From JAOACQ01 sp049968515 (GTDB lineage: Bacteria; Spirochaetota; Brevinematia; Brevinematales; JAOACQ01), in contig JBMFQR010000030.1 of the NCBI GenBank assembly GCA_049968515.1, forward strand, positions 1-21,947: a stretch of DNA of 21,947 bases, in the 5' to 3' direction. The notes beneath the pieces were generated by a model that was given only the letters and a program-made list of their open reading frames with translations, did no database searches and was not told where the DNA came from. The position numbers and the translations under genes were made by a program. Shown piece after piece: positions 14,980-21,947 of this stretch (position 1 is its first letter; each line of letters opens with the position of its first letter).

Positions 14980-15325
14980 GAAAAGTTTTTCCGGCATATT
15001 CTTTATTATATTTTTTACCATTTTTATAATTTTCTTTATAGGTGAGCAGAGACTTGAACTAAAGAATAATGAGCTATTATTAAAGAAGATTGAAAGTGAA
15101 ATTAAAGAGCTCGAGGAGACAAGACAGCAGCTTATTCTTGAGTATAATAATGAATACAGAAGCTTTTCTCAAAGACGCATTGATACAAAAAGCAAGCCCA
15201 TCTCTATAAACGATATAAAAATAATAGAGTTAAACACTAAACTTAAAACCTCTCAAAAGGCAAAAGAAGAAACCTCTTCAGATTTTGAAAAAATAATAAA
15301 GTTTATCAAGAACAAAATGGGATAA
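14972..15325 (+). CDS. FtsL/FtsB-like bitopic division protein
   Basis: A 117-aa protein with a short basic N-terminus, one transmembrane helix (about 9-24, very rich in Ile and Phe) and a coiled-coil-prone outer part (about 28-60: rich in Glu, Leu, Lys), then a polar tail. This architecture, and its place directly after rsmH, match FtsL, a component of the divisome complex FtsQLB. FtsL is too variable for motif-based assignment, so the call rests on layout and position. I chose ATG 14972, behind AGAGGG, over a TTG one codon earlier. Further division or murein genes (ftsI, murE) do not follow; a coiled-coil gene and tldD do. Confidence 0.6.
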   Translation: MSRKSFSGIFFIIFFTIFIIFFIGEQRLELKNNELLLKKIESEIKELEETRQQLILEYNNEYRSFSQRRIDTKSKPISINDIKIIELNTKLKTSQKAKEETSSDFEKIIKFIKNKMG

Positions 15326-15362
15326 TCAAGTTCTCACAGGATTGAAAAGTAGCAAGGTCTAT

Positions 15363-15411
15363 TAGATTAAAAATCTACTCAAATTTGAAATTTTCCTCCT
15401 TTTATTATAAG
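15363..15411 (+). promoter_or_regulatory. Small hairpin and possible promoter before the coiled-coil/tldD pair
   Basis: TAGATT-AAA-AATCTA (15363-15377) is a perfect but weak 6-bp hairpin. Just after it, TTGAAA (15385-15390) and TATAAG (15406-15411) are 15 bp apart, a little short for a good promoter. Transcription starting here would reach the gene at 15443. Confidence 0.35.
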
Positions 15412-15442
15412 ATTTTTATGAAGAAAATTGCAGGAGGAAAAA

Positions 15443-15673
15443 ATGGAACATACCCTCAATGAGGTTTTTGAGAAAATAAAGGCAATTAAGGAGGAAGTTG
15501 ATAAGGTAGAATTCAGGGTTTTAAATACAAAAAACCATATTGACACCGTAGAAAAAACAATGGAGAAAATCAGCAAGGAGCTTCTTGAAGGATTTCACAG
15601 GGTATGTGTTAAAATAAACCATCTTGAGGAAGAATTAAAAAAGCTTGAGGATATTCTTCTGAAAAACAAATAA
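15443..15673 (+). CDS. Small coiled-coil protein of unknown function
   Basis: A 76-aa, highly charged protein that is helical throughout, with heptad-like spacing of Leu, Ile and Val (for example FEKIKAIKEEVDKVEFRV and INHLEEELKKLEDILLK). No signal peptide or membrane segment is seen. I take ATG 15443, with SD GGAGG 5 nt upstream, over a TTG at 15428 that would contain the SD. The stop is only 2 nt before tldD, so it is probably co-translated with it. It resembles no family I can name; many small bacterial coiled-coil proteins (SlyX, ZapB types) look alike at this level. Confidence 0.6.
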   Translation: MEHTLNEVFEKIKAIKEEVDKVEFRVLNTKNHIDTVEKTMEKISKELLEGFHRVCVKINHLEEELKKLEDILLKNK

Positions 15674-15675
15674 CT

Positions 15676-17040
15676 ATGTACGAAGATATAAAAGAAAAGC
15701 TAAAGAAAATTCCTGCTGATTTTGCTGAATTTCATTTTGAAGAGGTTCTTTCAACAAGGATAGTTTACACAAGGCAGAACATTGAATTATTTCAAACCTC
15801 AAAAACCTCTTCCGGCAATGTGAGGATTTTTTACAATGGCGGATGGGGGTTCTCTTCATTCAATGAGAAAGACATTGATAGAGCTATTGAAGAGGCACTT
15901 GAAAATGCGAGAATTGTAAGTACAAATCTGCCGAAGAAGATAAATATTTTAAGGCTTTCCCCTATTGTTGAAGATGTAAGTACACAATACAGAATTTCAC
16001 CACTTGCAATCTCTCCAGAGGAAAAAAATGAGCTTGTCAAAAATTACAATGATATGTTGCAGGATGAAAAGATAGCTTCCACAAAAGTTACATATTCAGA
16101 CTGGAAGTCAAAGAAATATTACTTAAACTCAGAGGGAAGTAATATCTCGGTGGAAAGGATATTTACAGGCATATCGTATGGTGCAATGGCAAAGGATGGC
16201 ACAAATGTTCAACAGGCATTTGAATCAATTGGACAGTATGGAGGCTGGGAACTTGTTGTGAATCTTGAATCCAGAATTGAAGAGGTCAAGAAAAGAGCAC
16301 TGGATCTTCTTAAAGCAAAAAAGGTTGAGAGTGGAAAATATCTTGTTTTATTAAATCCTCTGCTTGCAGGTGTTTTTGCACATGAGGCTTTTGGTCATCT
16401 TTCAGAAGCCGATTTTATCTCTGAGAACCCAAAAATGCAGAAAATTATGAAAATTGGAAGGGTATTTGGTCCTGAATTTTTAAATATCATAGATGATGGT
16501 TCTATTCCTGATCTTGCGGGTTATACACCCTATGATGATGAGGGAGTAAAAGCCAGTAAAACCTATCTTATAAAGAATGGCAGATTATATTCCAGACTTC
16601 ACTCAAGGGAAACAGCATATTTGATGAATGAGAATGTTACCGGTAATGCAAGAGCAATCAATTCATTTCATCAGCCGATAGTGAGGATGACTAATACTTA
16701 TATTGATAATGGCACCTCCACTTTTGATGAAATGATAGAGCAGATTGATGATGGAATATATGCACTTGATTATCTTGGGGGTATGACAAATCTTGAAATG
16801 TTTACCTTCTCATCAGGCTATGCTTATAGAATAAAGAATGGGAAAAAGGTGGAGCTGATAAGGGATGTGAACCTTTCCGGGAATGTTTTCACTACATTAA
16901 AGAATATTGTGGCGATAGGGAATGATATTGAACACCATGGAGGGCTTGGGGGATGTGGCAAGGGAGGACAGAATGGATTGCCAGTTTCCACAGGGAGTCC
17001 ACACATACTTGTTAAAGATGTGCTTGTTGGTGGTGTGTAA
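15676..17040 (+). CDS. tldD: TldD-family metalloprotease
   Basis: A 454-aa member of the TldD/PmbA family, cytoplasmic zinc proteases that trim unfolded peptides and, in some bacteria, mature microcins and other modified peptides. The zinc site HEAFGH (HExxxH, 236-241) is followed by L.EADF as in TldD. The third ligand is expected in the C-terminal GGLGGCGKGGQ (Cys427), equivalent to the MCGKNGQ stretch of E. coli TldD. The metal site marks the active TldD subunit rather than TldE (PmbA), which lacks it. No tldE follows, so the partner is elsewhere or the protein acts alone. No peptide substrate gene is apparent next to it. It has no clear SD and probably depends on coupling with the gene 2 nt upstream. 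Confidence 0.92.
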   Translation: MYEDIKEKLKKIPADFAEFHFEEVLSTRIVYTRQNIELFQTSKTSSGNVRIFYNGGWGFSSFNEKDIDRAIEEALENARIVSTNLPKKINILRLSPIVEDVSTQYRISPLAISPEEKNELVKNYNDMLQDEKIASTKVTYSDWKSKKYYLNSEGSNISVERIFTGISYGAMAKDGTNVQQAFESIGQYGGWELVVNLESRIEEVKKRALDLLKAKKVESGKYLVLLNPLLAGVFAHEAFGHLSEADFISENPKMQKIMKIGRVFGPEFLNIIDDGSIPDLAGYTPYDDEGVKASKTYLIKNGRLYSRLHSRETAYLMNENVTGNARAINSFHQPIVRMTNTYIDNGTSTFDEMIEQIDDGIYALDYLGGMTNLEMFTFSSGYAYRIKNGKKVELIRDVNLSGNVFTTLKNIVAIGNDIEHHGGLGGCGKGGQNGLPVSTGSPHILVKDVLVGGV

Positions 17041-17069
17041 ATCCATTCTTAAATTAAAAATTCATATTT

Positions 17070-17098
17070 TTGCCATTGTAAAAAAAATGTTTTATAAT
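17070..17098 (+). promoter_or_regulatory. Promoter of the tRNA-Leu/lolA transcript
   Basis: TTGCCA (17070-17075) and a consensus TATAAT (17093-17098) are separated by 17 bp. Transcription should start near 17105. The leader contains a 7-bp hairpin AAAGAAG/CTTCTTT (17118-17138) before the tRNA. Confidence 0.75.
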
Positions 17099-17153
17099 AT
17101 TAAAGTTTTCGTTGTGTAAAGAAGCCAAAGTCTTCTTTGCAGGTCAGTTTAAT

Positions 17154-17238
17154 GCCGGGGTGGCGGAATTGGCAGACGCGCTAGATTCAGGGTCTAGTGG
17201 GCATTTAGCCTGTGTGGGTTCAAGTCCCGTCCCCGGCA
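17154..17238 (+). tRNA. tRNA-Leu, anticodon CAG
   Basis: Acceptor GCCGGGG/CCCCGGC with discriminator A; anticodon stem CTAGA/TCTAG with loop TTCAGGG gives anticodon CAG for CUG codons. The long variable arm and A73 fit a class II leucine tRNA. T arm is GTGGG-TTCAAGT-CCCGT. No CCA is encoded. The lolA-like gene begins 24 nt later. Confidence 0.95.
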
Positions 17239-17262
17239 GATTAGATTTTAGAGGTATTTTTG

Positions 17263-17949
17263 ATGAGAAAGTTGCTTATTTTCTTTTTGGTTTTCCCTGC
17301 AGTTTTATATTCAAAAAAAATTGAGGTAACAAGTGCAAACACTCTTCTTGAAATTGTGAAGAGCAGAATTATTAAAACAAGGACATTTACTGGCAGCTTT
17401 GTATGTGTGGTAAATAAAAAGACATACTTTGGAATTATAAAGTATAAAGCTCCTAATAAGTTTTTGTTCAGCTATTATGGCAGAACCCCAAAAGGCGAGC
17501 TCTATGAAACTGGCAGTAAGATTGTTTCGGATGGTAAAAATTTCTGGATTTATCTTAAGGATCAAAATGTAGCCATAAGGGAATCTTTAGCACGTGAAAA
17601 AAGAACTCCAATGATAGGCTGGAATATAGATAGACTTCTGAAGGAGTATGTGGCAACCATCCCAAAAGATGGATATAAGTTTACATATCAAAATAAAACT
17701 GCATATAAGCTTAGTTTTGTACCAAAGAACAAAATGGCTGGTTTTAAATACATAAATATGATATTTAATGAGGATGGAGATATACTCAAAATGGAAGCTA
17801 TGAACCAGCTCGACACAACAATAGAGCTTTCTCTTAAATATGAGAGTTTTAATATAAATATAGTTGATACAACTTTTGAGTTTTTCCCGGATGAAAACAC
17901 ACAGATTTATGAAAATATTCTTGTCCCGGAGGAAAAGAAAGGTGATTGA
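17263..17949 (+). CDS. LolA-like periplasmic lipoprotein carrier
   Basis: A 228-aa secreted protein with a Sec signal peptide (about 1-17). The pattern in the mature part, GSFVCVV...YFGIIKYKAPNKFLFSYYG, then GSKIVSDGKNFWIYLKDQNVA, matches LolA-family proteins, half-open beta-barrels that ferry lipoproteins across the periplasm to the outer membrane. It differs from E. coli LolA by a longer C-terminal part. ATG 17263 has SD GAGGT about 7 nt upstream. It directly follows tRNA-Leu and precedes a lipoprotein gene by 15 bp. The family fold is likely; true LolA function is inferred, since LolA-like folds also occur in other outer-membrane proteins. Confidence 0.75.
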   Translation: MRKLLIFFLVFPAVLYSKKIEVTSANTLLEIVKSRIIKTRTFTGSFVCVVNKKTYFGIIKYKAPNKFLFSYYGRTPKGELYETGSKIVSDGKNFWIYLKDQNVAIRESLAREKRTPMIGWNIDRLLKEYVATIPKDGYKFTYQNKTAYKLSFVPKNKMAGFKYINMIFNEDGDILKMEAMNQLDTTIELSLKYESFNINIVDTTFEFFPDENTQIYENILVPEEKKGD

Positions 17950-17964
17950 AGCGGAGGATAAAAG

Positions 17965-18735
17965 ATGAGAGGATTTTTATATTTCATTTTTCTCGTATTT
18001 TTACTTATATCAGGTTGTATAACAACCACAGAAAAGTATCGTTACCAGCAGAGGGTGGATAATTTTTATCATCTACTGAAAGATGAAGAGTGGGCTTTAT
18101 TCAAGACTGCTGAATTCGATAGAGCTGGAGATATGATAAAGAAGAGACTTTCTGAAGATACAAACTTTTTTAAGAAGTGGAAAAAGATGCAGTATGACGA
18201 AGCCATTGCTACTTTTGATCCGGCACAGACACTTAAGTTCTTTTATGAGATAATCTATAAAGAATTGAACAGGACAGCATATTACAAGCTTATGAATATG
18301 ATGGATGAAAAATCTCTGATGAAGTTCATAAGATATGAAGATTTTGAAAATCTGGGGGATGAATTTTACAAAAGTAGTAGCAGGGCAAAGGCGTTTATTG
18401 AAAATTTAAAGAAAGGATACAGACTTTATAAATTCTCTAACAAAGAGATATTTGAACTTTACAGAAAGGTTATCTTCAGGGAAGCCACACAGAAGTATTT
18501 TTATGACCTCTGCAAGCTGCTTGATTCTTTAAAGCTACTAAATGATTTTGAAAACGGCAATCTGGAAAGGTTTTCTTCGTTAAAACTCGATAATCTTACA
18601 GAGATGGAATTTCAAAGAATTCAACAACTTACAGGGTTAAAACTCAACTTTTCCGAATTCGTAAAGGTATATTATGATGTGGTGATAAAAGAAATGGACA
18701 GAGGGGCTGTTATTCAAACATTACACAAGTTTTAG
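17965..18735 (+). CDS. Predicted lipoprotein, function unknown
   Basis: A 256-aa protein with a lipoprotein signal peptide ending in LISGC (lipid-acceptor Cys18). The residue after Cys is Ile, not Asp, which in E. coli would allow export to the outer membrane. The mature part is mostly helical, charged and rich in Phe, Tyr and Lys, with no domain I recognise. SD GGAGG is 9 nt upstream of the ATG. Its position 15 bp after a LolA-like gene suggests it may be a client of that carrier or work with it at the envelope. It is followed after 16 bp by rsfS. Confidence 0.75.
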   Translation: MRGFLYFIFLVFLLISGCITTTEKYRYQQRVDNFYHLLKDEEWALFKTAEFDRAGDMIKKRLSEDTNFFKKWKKMQYDEAIATFDPAQTLKFFYEIIYKELNRTAYYKLMNMMDEKSLMKFIRYEDFENLGDEFYKSSSRAKAFIENLKKGYRLYKFSNKEIFELYRKVIFREATQKYFYDLCKLLDSLKLLNDFENGNLERFSSLKLDNLTEMEFQRIQQLTGLKLNFSEFVKVYYDVVIKEMDRGAVIQTLHKF

Positions 18736-18751
18736 TTTTTGAGAAAAAGTG

Positions 18752-19096
18752 ATGGAGGAGATGCTTAAAACCGTCCTTTCTGAAATGGAAAGGCTTAAAT
18801 TAAGGAATATAATTCTCTATAATTCCGGAGGGCTTTCAATAATAGCAGATTATTTTTTGCTTTCAACTGCCGATAGCCTTATTCAGATGGAAGGAATACG
18901 TAATAGATTGATAGAATTGATGGATGAATATGGTGTTAATCTTAAAAATCCTCTCGAAGAGTGGCATGATGGCTGGTGTCTTTTAGATTTTGGAAATTTA
19001 ATTATACACATATTTCTCGAAGAGATAAGAAGTTTCTATAATCTTGAGGGAATCTTTTCAGGGGCTGGCTTCAAAACACAGAAAATCAGTAAATAG
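18752..19096 (+). CDS. rsfS: RsfS, ribosomal silencing factor
   Basis: A 114-aa RsfS/DUF143 protein, which binds ribosomal protein uL14 and blocks joining of the subunits when nutrients are short. Landmarks are the DYF-LLSTADS segment, the EEWHDGWCLLDFGNLIIHIF stretch and EE.RSFYNLEGIF near the end, all typical. I use ATG 18752; a GTG one codon earlier is possible, and the SD is weak at both. Most bacteria carry this gene next to nadD; here it sits between a lipoprotein gene and a DUF151-like gene. Confidence 0.93.
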   Translation: MEEMLKTVLSEMERLKLRNIILYNSGGLSIIADYFLLSTADSLIQMEGIRNRLIELMDEYGVNLKNPLEEWHDGWCLLDFGNLIIHIFLEEIRSFYNLEGIFSGAGFKTQKISK

Positions 19097-19211
19097 GGTT
19101 GATTTTTTTCCAATTTATGTGTAAATTATATATGGAATTTTATGAAGTTTGGAAAATTTATTGCCGATGAAAAAGGCGTTCTTTTAAGATAGATTTTTAT
19201 TAAGGGAGCTT

Positions 19212-19736
19212 ATGAAGGCAAAAATTTTTAATAGACTCAAATCATTTTTTCTGCCTGAATGGGTCAAAATGAAAGTAGATAAAATGCTTATCGATCCCTC
19301 TTCTGGGAGATATCATGTCATACTTAAAGGAAAGGTCGGGAAAAAGGAAGAGGTTTTTTTACATTCTGGCTTTTTGCTTGAAGAGAGTGTTATTCATACT
19401 CTTTTCTTGAAAAATTCCTTTATGAAAAAGTTGTTTAACAGCCTCAAGCTGAAATTTAAGGCTGTGAAGATACTCAAAAAGATTGATCAGCCTGATTCTG
19501 CTATGTGTGAGATAAAGGTTGGCTTTTATAACAAAAAAATATATCTCAGTCCTATAGAAGCCCTTAAGATAGCTCATGAGAACAACATACCAATAAAGGT
19601 AAAGAGGAACATCATCGGGATTAATTATTACAATCTTGGAGATTTTCAGAATAGAAAATCAAAAATAGAGGGAAATATTTTCTTCCTCAGGCATAATGAA
19701 AGAGGATTTAATCAGCAAAATGAGGTAATAATGTGA
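19212..19736 (+). CDS. Divergent DUF151 (bifunctional nuclease)-like protein
   Basis: A 174-aa cytoplasmic protein. The order of elements suggests a distant DUF151/BFN domain: KVDKMLIDPSSGRYHVILKG (N-terminal strands), a helix following where the family usually has an IGxxEA segment, then IYLSPIEALKIAHENNIPIKV, which aligns with the family's RPSDAIALA....PI.V. The conserved Arg, Ser and Asp of RPSDA are absent (LSPIEA), so nuclease activity is doubtful. ATG 19212 has GGGAG 5 nt upstream. The last 4 nt overlap the following gene (GTGA). The 115-bp gap before it holds only a 16-codon ORF without SD. Family call is tentative. Confidence 0.5.
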   Translation: MKAKIFNRLKSFFLPEWVKMKVDKMLIDPSSGRYHVILKGKVGKKEEVFLHSGFLLEESVIHTLFLKNSFMKKLFNSLKLKFKAVKILKKIDQPDSAMCEIKVGFYNKKIYLSPIEALKIAHENNIPIKVKRNIIGINYYNLGDFQNRKSKIEGNIFFLRHNERGFNQQNEVIM

Positions 19737-21178
19737 AAAAAATTCTCTTTTTTCTGTTGTTATTGACATTTTCTCATAGACTGATTTTTTCACTGCAGGA
19801 TGTTGAAAATTACGTCCAGCAAGCCCCTTTTGTTGTGATTATTCCATCATGGCAGAGGTTTAACAGGGATATTTCATTCCTTATGAAGAAATTTTATGAC
19901 AAAAATTTTACCCAGACAAAACAGGATTTAACCCTTCAATCGAAGTCATCTTTTGGTATAGATATTTTTGAGGACAAAGAGCTTGAAAGAGTGGGTATAG
20001 ATATTTCAAAGCCTCTTGTATATTCCCATTTCTCCAATGATGTGGGCTATCTCCTTATCCCTGTTAAATCCCAGAGAACCTTTTCAAAATATGCTGAAAA
20101 GAATCTTTCCCAGTTAAACTACAAGTTTTTTGGTGATTTTGTGGCAATATCAAAGGAAAAGTCACTGCTTAATAATCTGTCTGCAGGTGAGAAGCTAACT
20201 GGCAATAAGGCATTTCAGATTGTCCAGAAGAAGCTTGATTTCAAGTGGAATAAATACCTTATCTGGATTGAAAGCAAATTTTTAAGTGATATTACCTCTT
20301 CAAGTGGAGTTACTCTAAATATAAACATTCCTTATGGCTTTTCCTGTTTTTCTCCCGAGGTATCCGATACAGCTCTTATTATAAATGGCTATTCTGGAAC
20401 ACTTTCTGATGAACAGAAGAGATTTCTTTCTTCCATAAAGGAATTTGAAGCAAAGGAAAAACTGAATTTTATGGATTATTTACTTCCTTCTCCAGCAGTG
20501 ATAATGGTAATGAATATGAATATTCCTGTGCTTTACAGATATTACCAGTTTATTGATAAGGTTGATATTCTGGGTATAAAAGGATTTTCAAAGCAACTTG
20601 AGGAAAAATACAATGTAAACATTGAAAAGGATATAATCTTTAATGGGGATGGGAGGGTAAGATTTGCGATTGATAAATTTGATTACCAGAATAATGAATA
20701 TCTTGTTTATGGAGTTTATGGCTTAAGAGATCCAGTTAAAGCAAAAATACTTATAGATAACCTAAACAATGCAATTATAAAAAATGGGGAGAAAGTATAC
20801 TCCTTTGAGGTCTTTACATATCCATTTTTTAGGTATCCAGCCTCAAACTATTCGGTTTATTATGGAATAATTGAGAATGATCTTATTTTTGCTACAGATA
20901 AGACACAGCTTACAAACATATTGCAGAAGCTTTTCAAAAAAGAGGGTGGGGCGCTTGAGAAATATCCAGAAATGCTTGCTACTGCAAATAGTAAATTGAA
21001 TACCGGGGCATTTTTCTATATAGATATGCAATCCTTTATGGGTAACATAAAGGGAGGAGATATTCAGCTTAACAAGGATTTCTTTGTCAACATTAGAGAT
21101 GCTACCATTTCCCTCATTCCAGATAATGAAACCGGCTATGGTTGGGAAGCTAAAATCCAGCTTTTCTGGAATAAATGA
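19733..21178 (+). CDS. Large secreted protein, DUF3352-like, unknown function
   Basis: A 481-aa protein with a Sec signal peptide (about 1-20, MKKILFFLLLLTFSHRLIFS) and no further membrane segment, so probably periplasmic. The beginning of the mature part (ENYVQQAPFVVIIPSW), the later YGLRDPVKAKILIDNLNNAI and IIENDLIFATDKTQLTNIL, and the repeated mixed alpha/beta units recall the poorly characterised DUF3352 family. This is a recollection of pattern, not a search result. It starts with GTG, overlapping the previous stop by 4 nt, so the two are coupled. It ends the transcript, with a terminator after it. Confidence 0.6.
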   Translation: MKKILFFLLLLTFSHRLIFSLQDVENYVQQAPFVVIIPSWQRFNRDISFLMKKFYDKNFTQTKQDLTLQSKSSFGIDIFEDKELERVGIDISKPLVYSHFSNDVGYLLIPVKSQRTFSKYAEKNLSQLNYKFFGDFVAISKEKSLLNNLSAGEKLTGNKAFQIVQKKLDFKWNKYLIWIESKFLSDITSSSGVTLNINIPYGFSCFSPEVSDTALIINGYSGTLSDEQKRFLSSIKEFEAKEKLNFMDYLLPSPAVIMVMNMNIPVLYRYYQFIDKVDILGIKGFSKQLEEKYNVNIEKDIIFNGDGRVRFAIDKFDYQNNEYLVYGVYGLRDPVKAKILIDNLNNAIIKNGEKVYSFEVFTYPFFRYPASNYSVYYGIIENDLIFATDKTQLTNILQKLFKKEGGALEKYPEMLATANSKLNTGAFFYIDMQSFMGNIKGGDIQLNKDFFVNIRDATISLIPDNETGYGWEAKIQLFWNK

Positions 21179-21188
21179 AACCTGTCAC

Positions 21189-21235
21189 TGCAAGATTATC
21201 AACAAAGGAATAGAAAAAACAAAAAAAATCTTGCA
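21189..21235 (+). terminator. Inverted repeat terminator after the DUF3352-like gene
   Basis: TGCAAGATT (21189-21197) and AATCTTGCA (21227-21235) are perfect 9-bp arms around a 29-nt A-rich loop, followed by TTATTTTTTCT. The loop is long for an intrinsic terminator, but the T-tract and the position 11 bp after the stop codon support the call. Confidence 0.6.
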
Positions 21236-21259
21236 TTATTTTTTCTAAAACTTTAAAAT
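21231..21259 (+). promoter_or_regulatory. Possible cheW promoter
   Basis: TTGCAT (21231-21236) and TAAAAT (21254-21259) are 17 bp apart, so transcription would start near 21266, about 28 nt before the cheW start codon. The -35 box overlaps the right arm of the terminator hairpin. Confidence 0.5.
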
Positions 21260-21293
21260 AGAACATCAGTATTGTCTTTCGGGTGATTTTGTT

Positions 21294-21773
21294 ATGGAAA
21301 AGCAATTTGTTGGGTTTAAGGTGGCTAATAATTCTTATTGCTTCGATATAGATTTTGTAAAAGAGGTTGTAAGGGTTTCTCAGATTACCTGGATGCCGCA
21401 TGCTTCGGGTTTTGTGAAGGGCATTATTAATCTCAGGGGGGTGATAATTCCTGTTATTTCATTGAAAAAGAAGCTCGAGCTGGAATCTGATGAGATGAAT
21501 CTTGAAGAATATAAACTGATCATTCTGAATATAAATAATCTGCTTATAGGCTTGATTGTTGATGACTTTATGTATGTTTTTTCTGTTGAAGCTAATAAGA
21601 TACAGAAAGTGGATATGTCCGGTGATGTGAAGATTTCAAAGGATCTGATTGATGGAGTTATCAGACTTGAGGAAAATGTTTTTTTAATTTTAAACATAAA
21701 GAATCTTTTAGATACAGAGGAGAAAAGATTTATAGATAAAGAGATAGTTGAAAGTGAGAAGGTTATTTCTTAA
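21294..21773 (+). CDS. cheW: CheW-family chemotaxis coupling protein
   Basis: A 159-aa, single-domain CheW protein that links chemoreceptors to the kinase CheA at the inner membrane. The domain runs from about 5 to 145, with QFVGFKVANNSYCFDI at the start, the conserved FVKGIINLRGVIIPVISL (40-57) and LIGLIVDDFMYVFSV in the second sub-domain. The C-terminus adds a short charged tail. It stands alone, with its own putative promoter and no other chemotaxis genes in the window. The SD is poor (GGTGA about 10 nt upstream). A stand-alone CheW could serve chemotaxis or another receptor array. Confidence 0.9.
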   Translation: MEKQFVGFKVANNSYCFDIDFVKEVVRVSQITWMPHASGFVKGIINLRGVIIPVISLKKKLELESDEMNLEEYKLIILNINNLLIGLIVDDFMYVFSVEANKIQKVDMSGDVKISKDLIDGVIRLEENVFLILNIKNLLDTEEKRFIDKEIVESEKVIS

Positions 21774-21774
21774 T

Positions 21775-21803
21775 TTGACATTTATGGTTTTAGCTGTTAG
21801 AAT
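21775..21803 (+). promoter_or_regulatory. Promoter of the last (partial) gene
   Basis: TTGACA (21775-21780) begins directly after the cheW stop codon and is followed after 17 bp by TAGAAT (21798-21803). This strong match makes the next gene independent of cheW. Confidence 0.7.
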
Positions 21804-21834
21804 TTAGAATAAACAAAAAAGGAGGGAATAAAAT

Positions 21835-21947
21835 ATGCAAAAGAGATTATTTCTGGTTGTTGTTGTTTTACTGGCTGGTGCCACTCTTCTGTTTTCTCAA
21901 CAGACCACAGCTCCTGATCAGGAAGAAGCTACATCAGAAGCTGTAAC
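21835..21947 (+). CDS. Secreted protein, 5' end only
   Basis: Only the first 37 codons are in the window. AGGAGGG lies 8 nt before the ATG, a very strong site. The product starts MQKRLFLVVVVLLAGATLLFS, a clear Sec signal peptide likely cut after FS, then a Gln/Thr/Glu/Ala-rich stretch (QQTTAPDQEEATSEAV) like the low-complexity linkers of surface or periplasmic proteins. The strong promoter and SD suggest high expression. The function cannot be judged from this fragment. Confidence 0.75.
   Translation, partial: MQKRLFLVVVVLLAGATLLFSQQTTAPDQEEATSEAV

Noticed and set aside
19142..19192. 16-codon ORF before the DUF151-like gene
   Set aside because: It has no SD and is too short to judge by composition.

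Overview
This AT-rich window (GC roughly one third by eye) comes from a bacterium that I cannot place in a phylum. Signal peptides, lipobox proteins, a LolA-like carrier and a YbhGFSR-type exporter suggest a diderm cell. A His-type Thi4 and a short SufB/SufC pair suggest an anaerobic, sulfide-rich lifestyle (inference). All three tRNA genes lack an encoded CCA. The two halves of the window are transcribed divergently from about position 9,900.

Left half, minus strand. The left edge holds the 5' part of a tyrosine recombinase (432 to <1), with short repeats upstream of its start. Next is a complete ABC-2 export operon, read from 6489 down to 631: a TetR-type regulator, an HlyD-type adaptor, an ABC ATPase, two ABC-2 permeases and a second ABC ATPase. 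The order and motifs match E. coli CecR-YbhG-YbhF-YbhS-YbhR, but YbhF is split into two half-size ATPases encoded on either side of the permeases. The operon has a near-consensus promoter whose -10 lies inside a 17-bp inverted repeat, a likely TetR operator. The regulator itself carries a one-base frameshift. Further right is a compact operon read from about 9819 down to 6674: thi4 (thiazole synthase of the sulfide-using His type), sufC, a short sufB, and a lipoprotein gene that also carries a one-base frameshift, in a T8 run.

Right half, plus strand. A secreted GH81 endo-beta-1,3-glucanase ends in a strong hairpin. A promoter then drives tRNA-Arg(GCG) and tRNA-Ser(CGA), and the coding sequence of a PAS-PP2C-HATPase regulator starts 2 nt after the tRNA-Ser. 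It is followed by rsmH, an ftsL-like gene, a small coiled-coil gene and tldD. A second promoter drives tRNA-Leu(CAG), followed directly by a lolA-like gene, a lipoprotein gene, rsfS, a divergent DUF151-like gene and a large secreted protein of the DUF3352 kind. A terminator, a cheW gene with its own promoter, and the start of another secreted protein close the window.

The most distinctive points are the thi4-sufC-sufB operon, the two tRNA-headed mRNAs (one possibly made leaderless by tRNA processing), the split YbhF exporter with an intact operator but a broken repressor, and tRNA-Arg with G34 rather than the usual A34/inosine. I saw no CRISPR array, insertion sequence or riboswitch.
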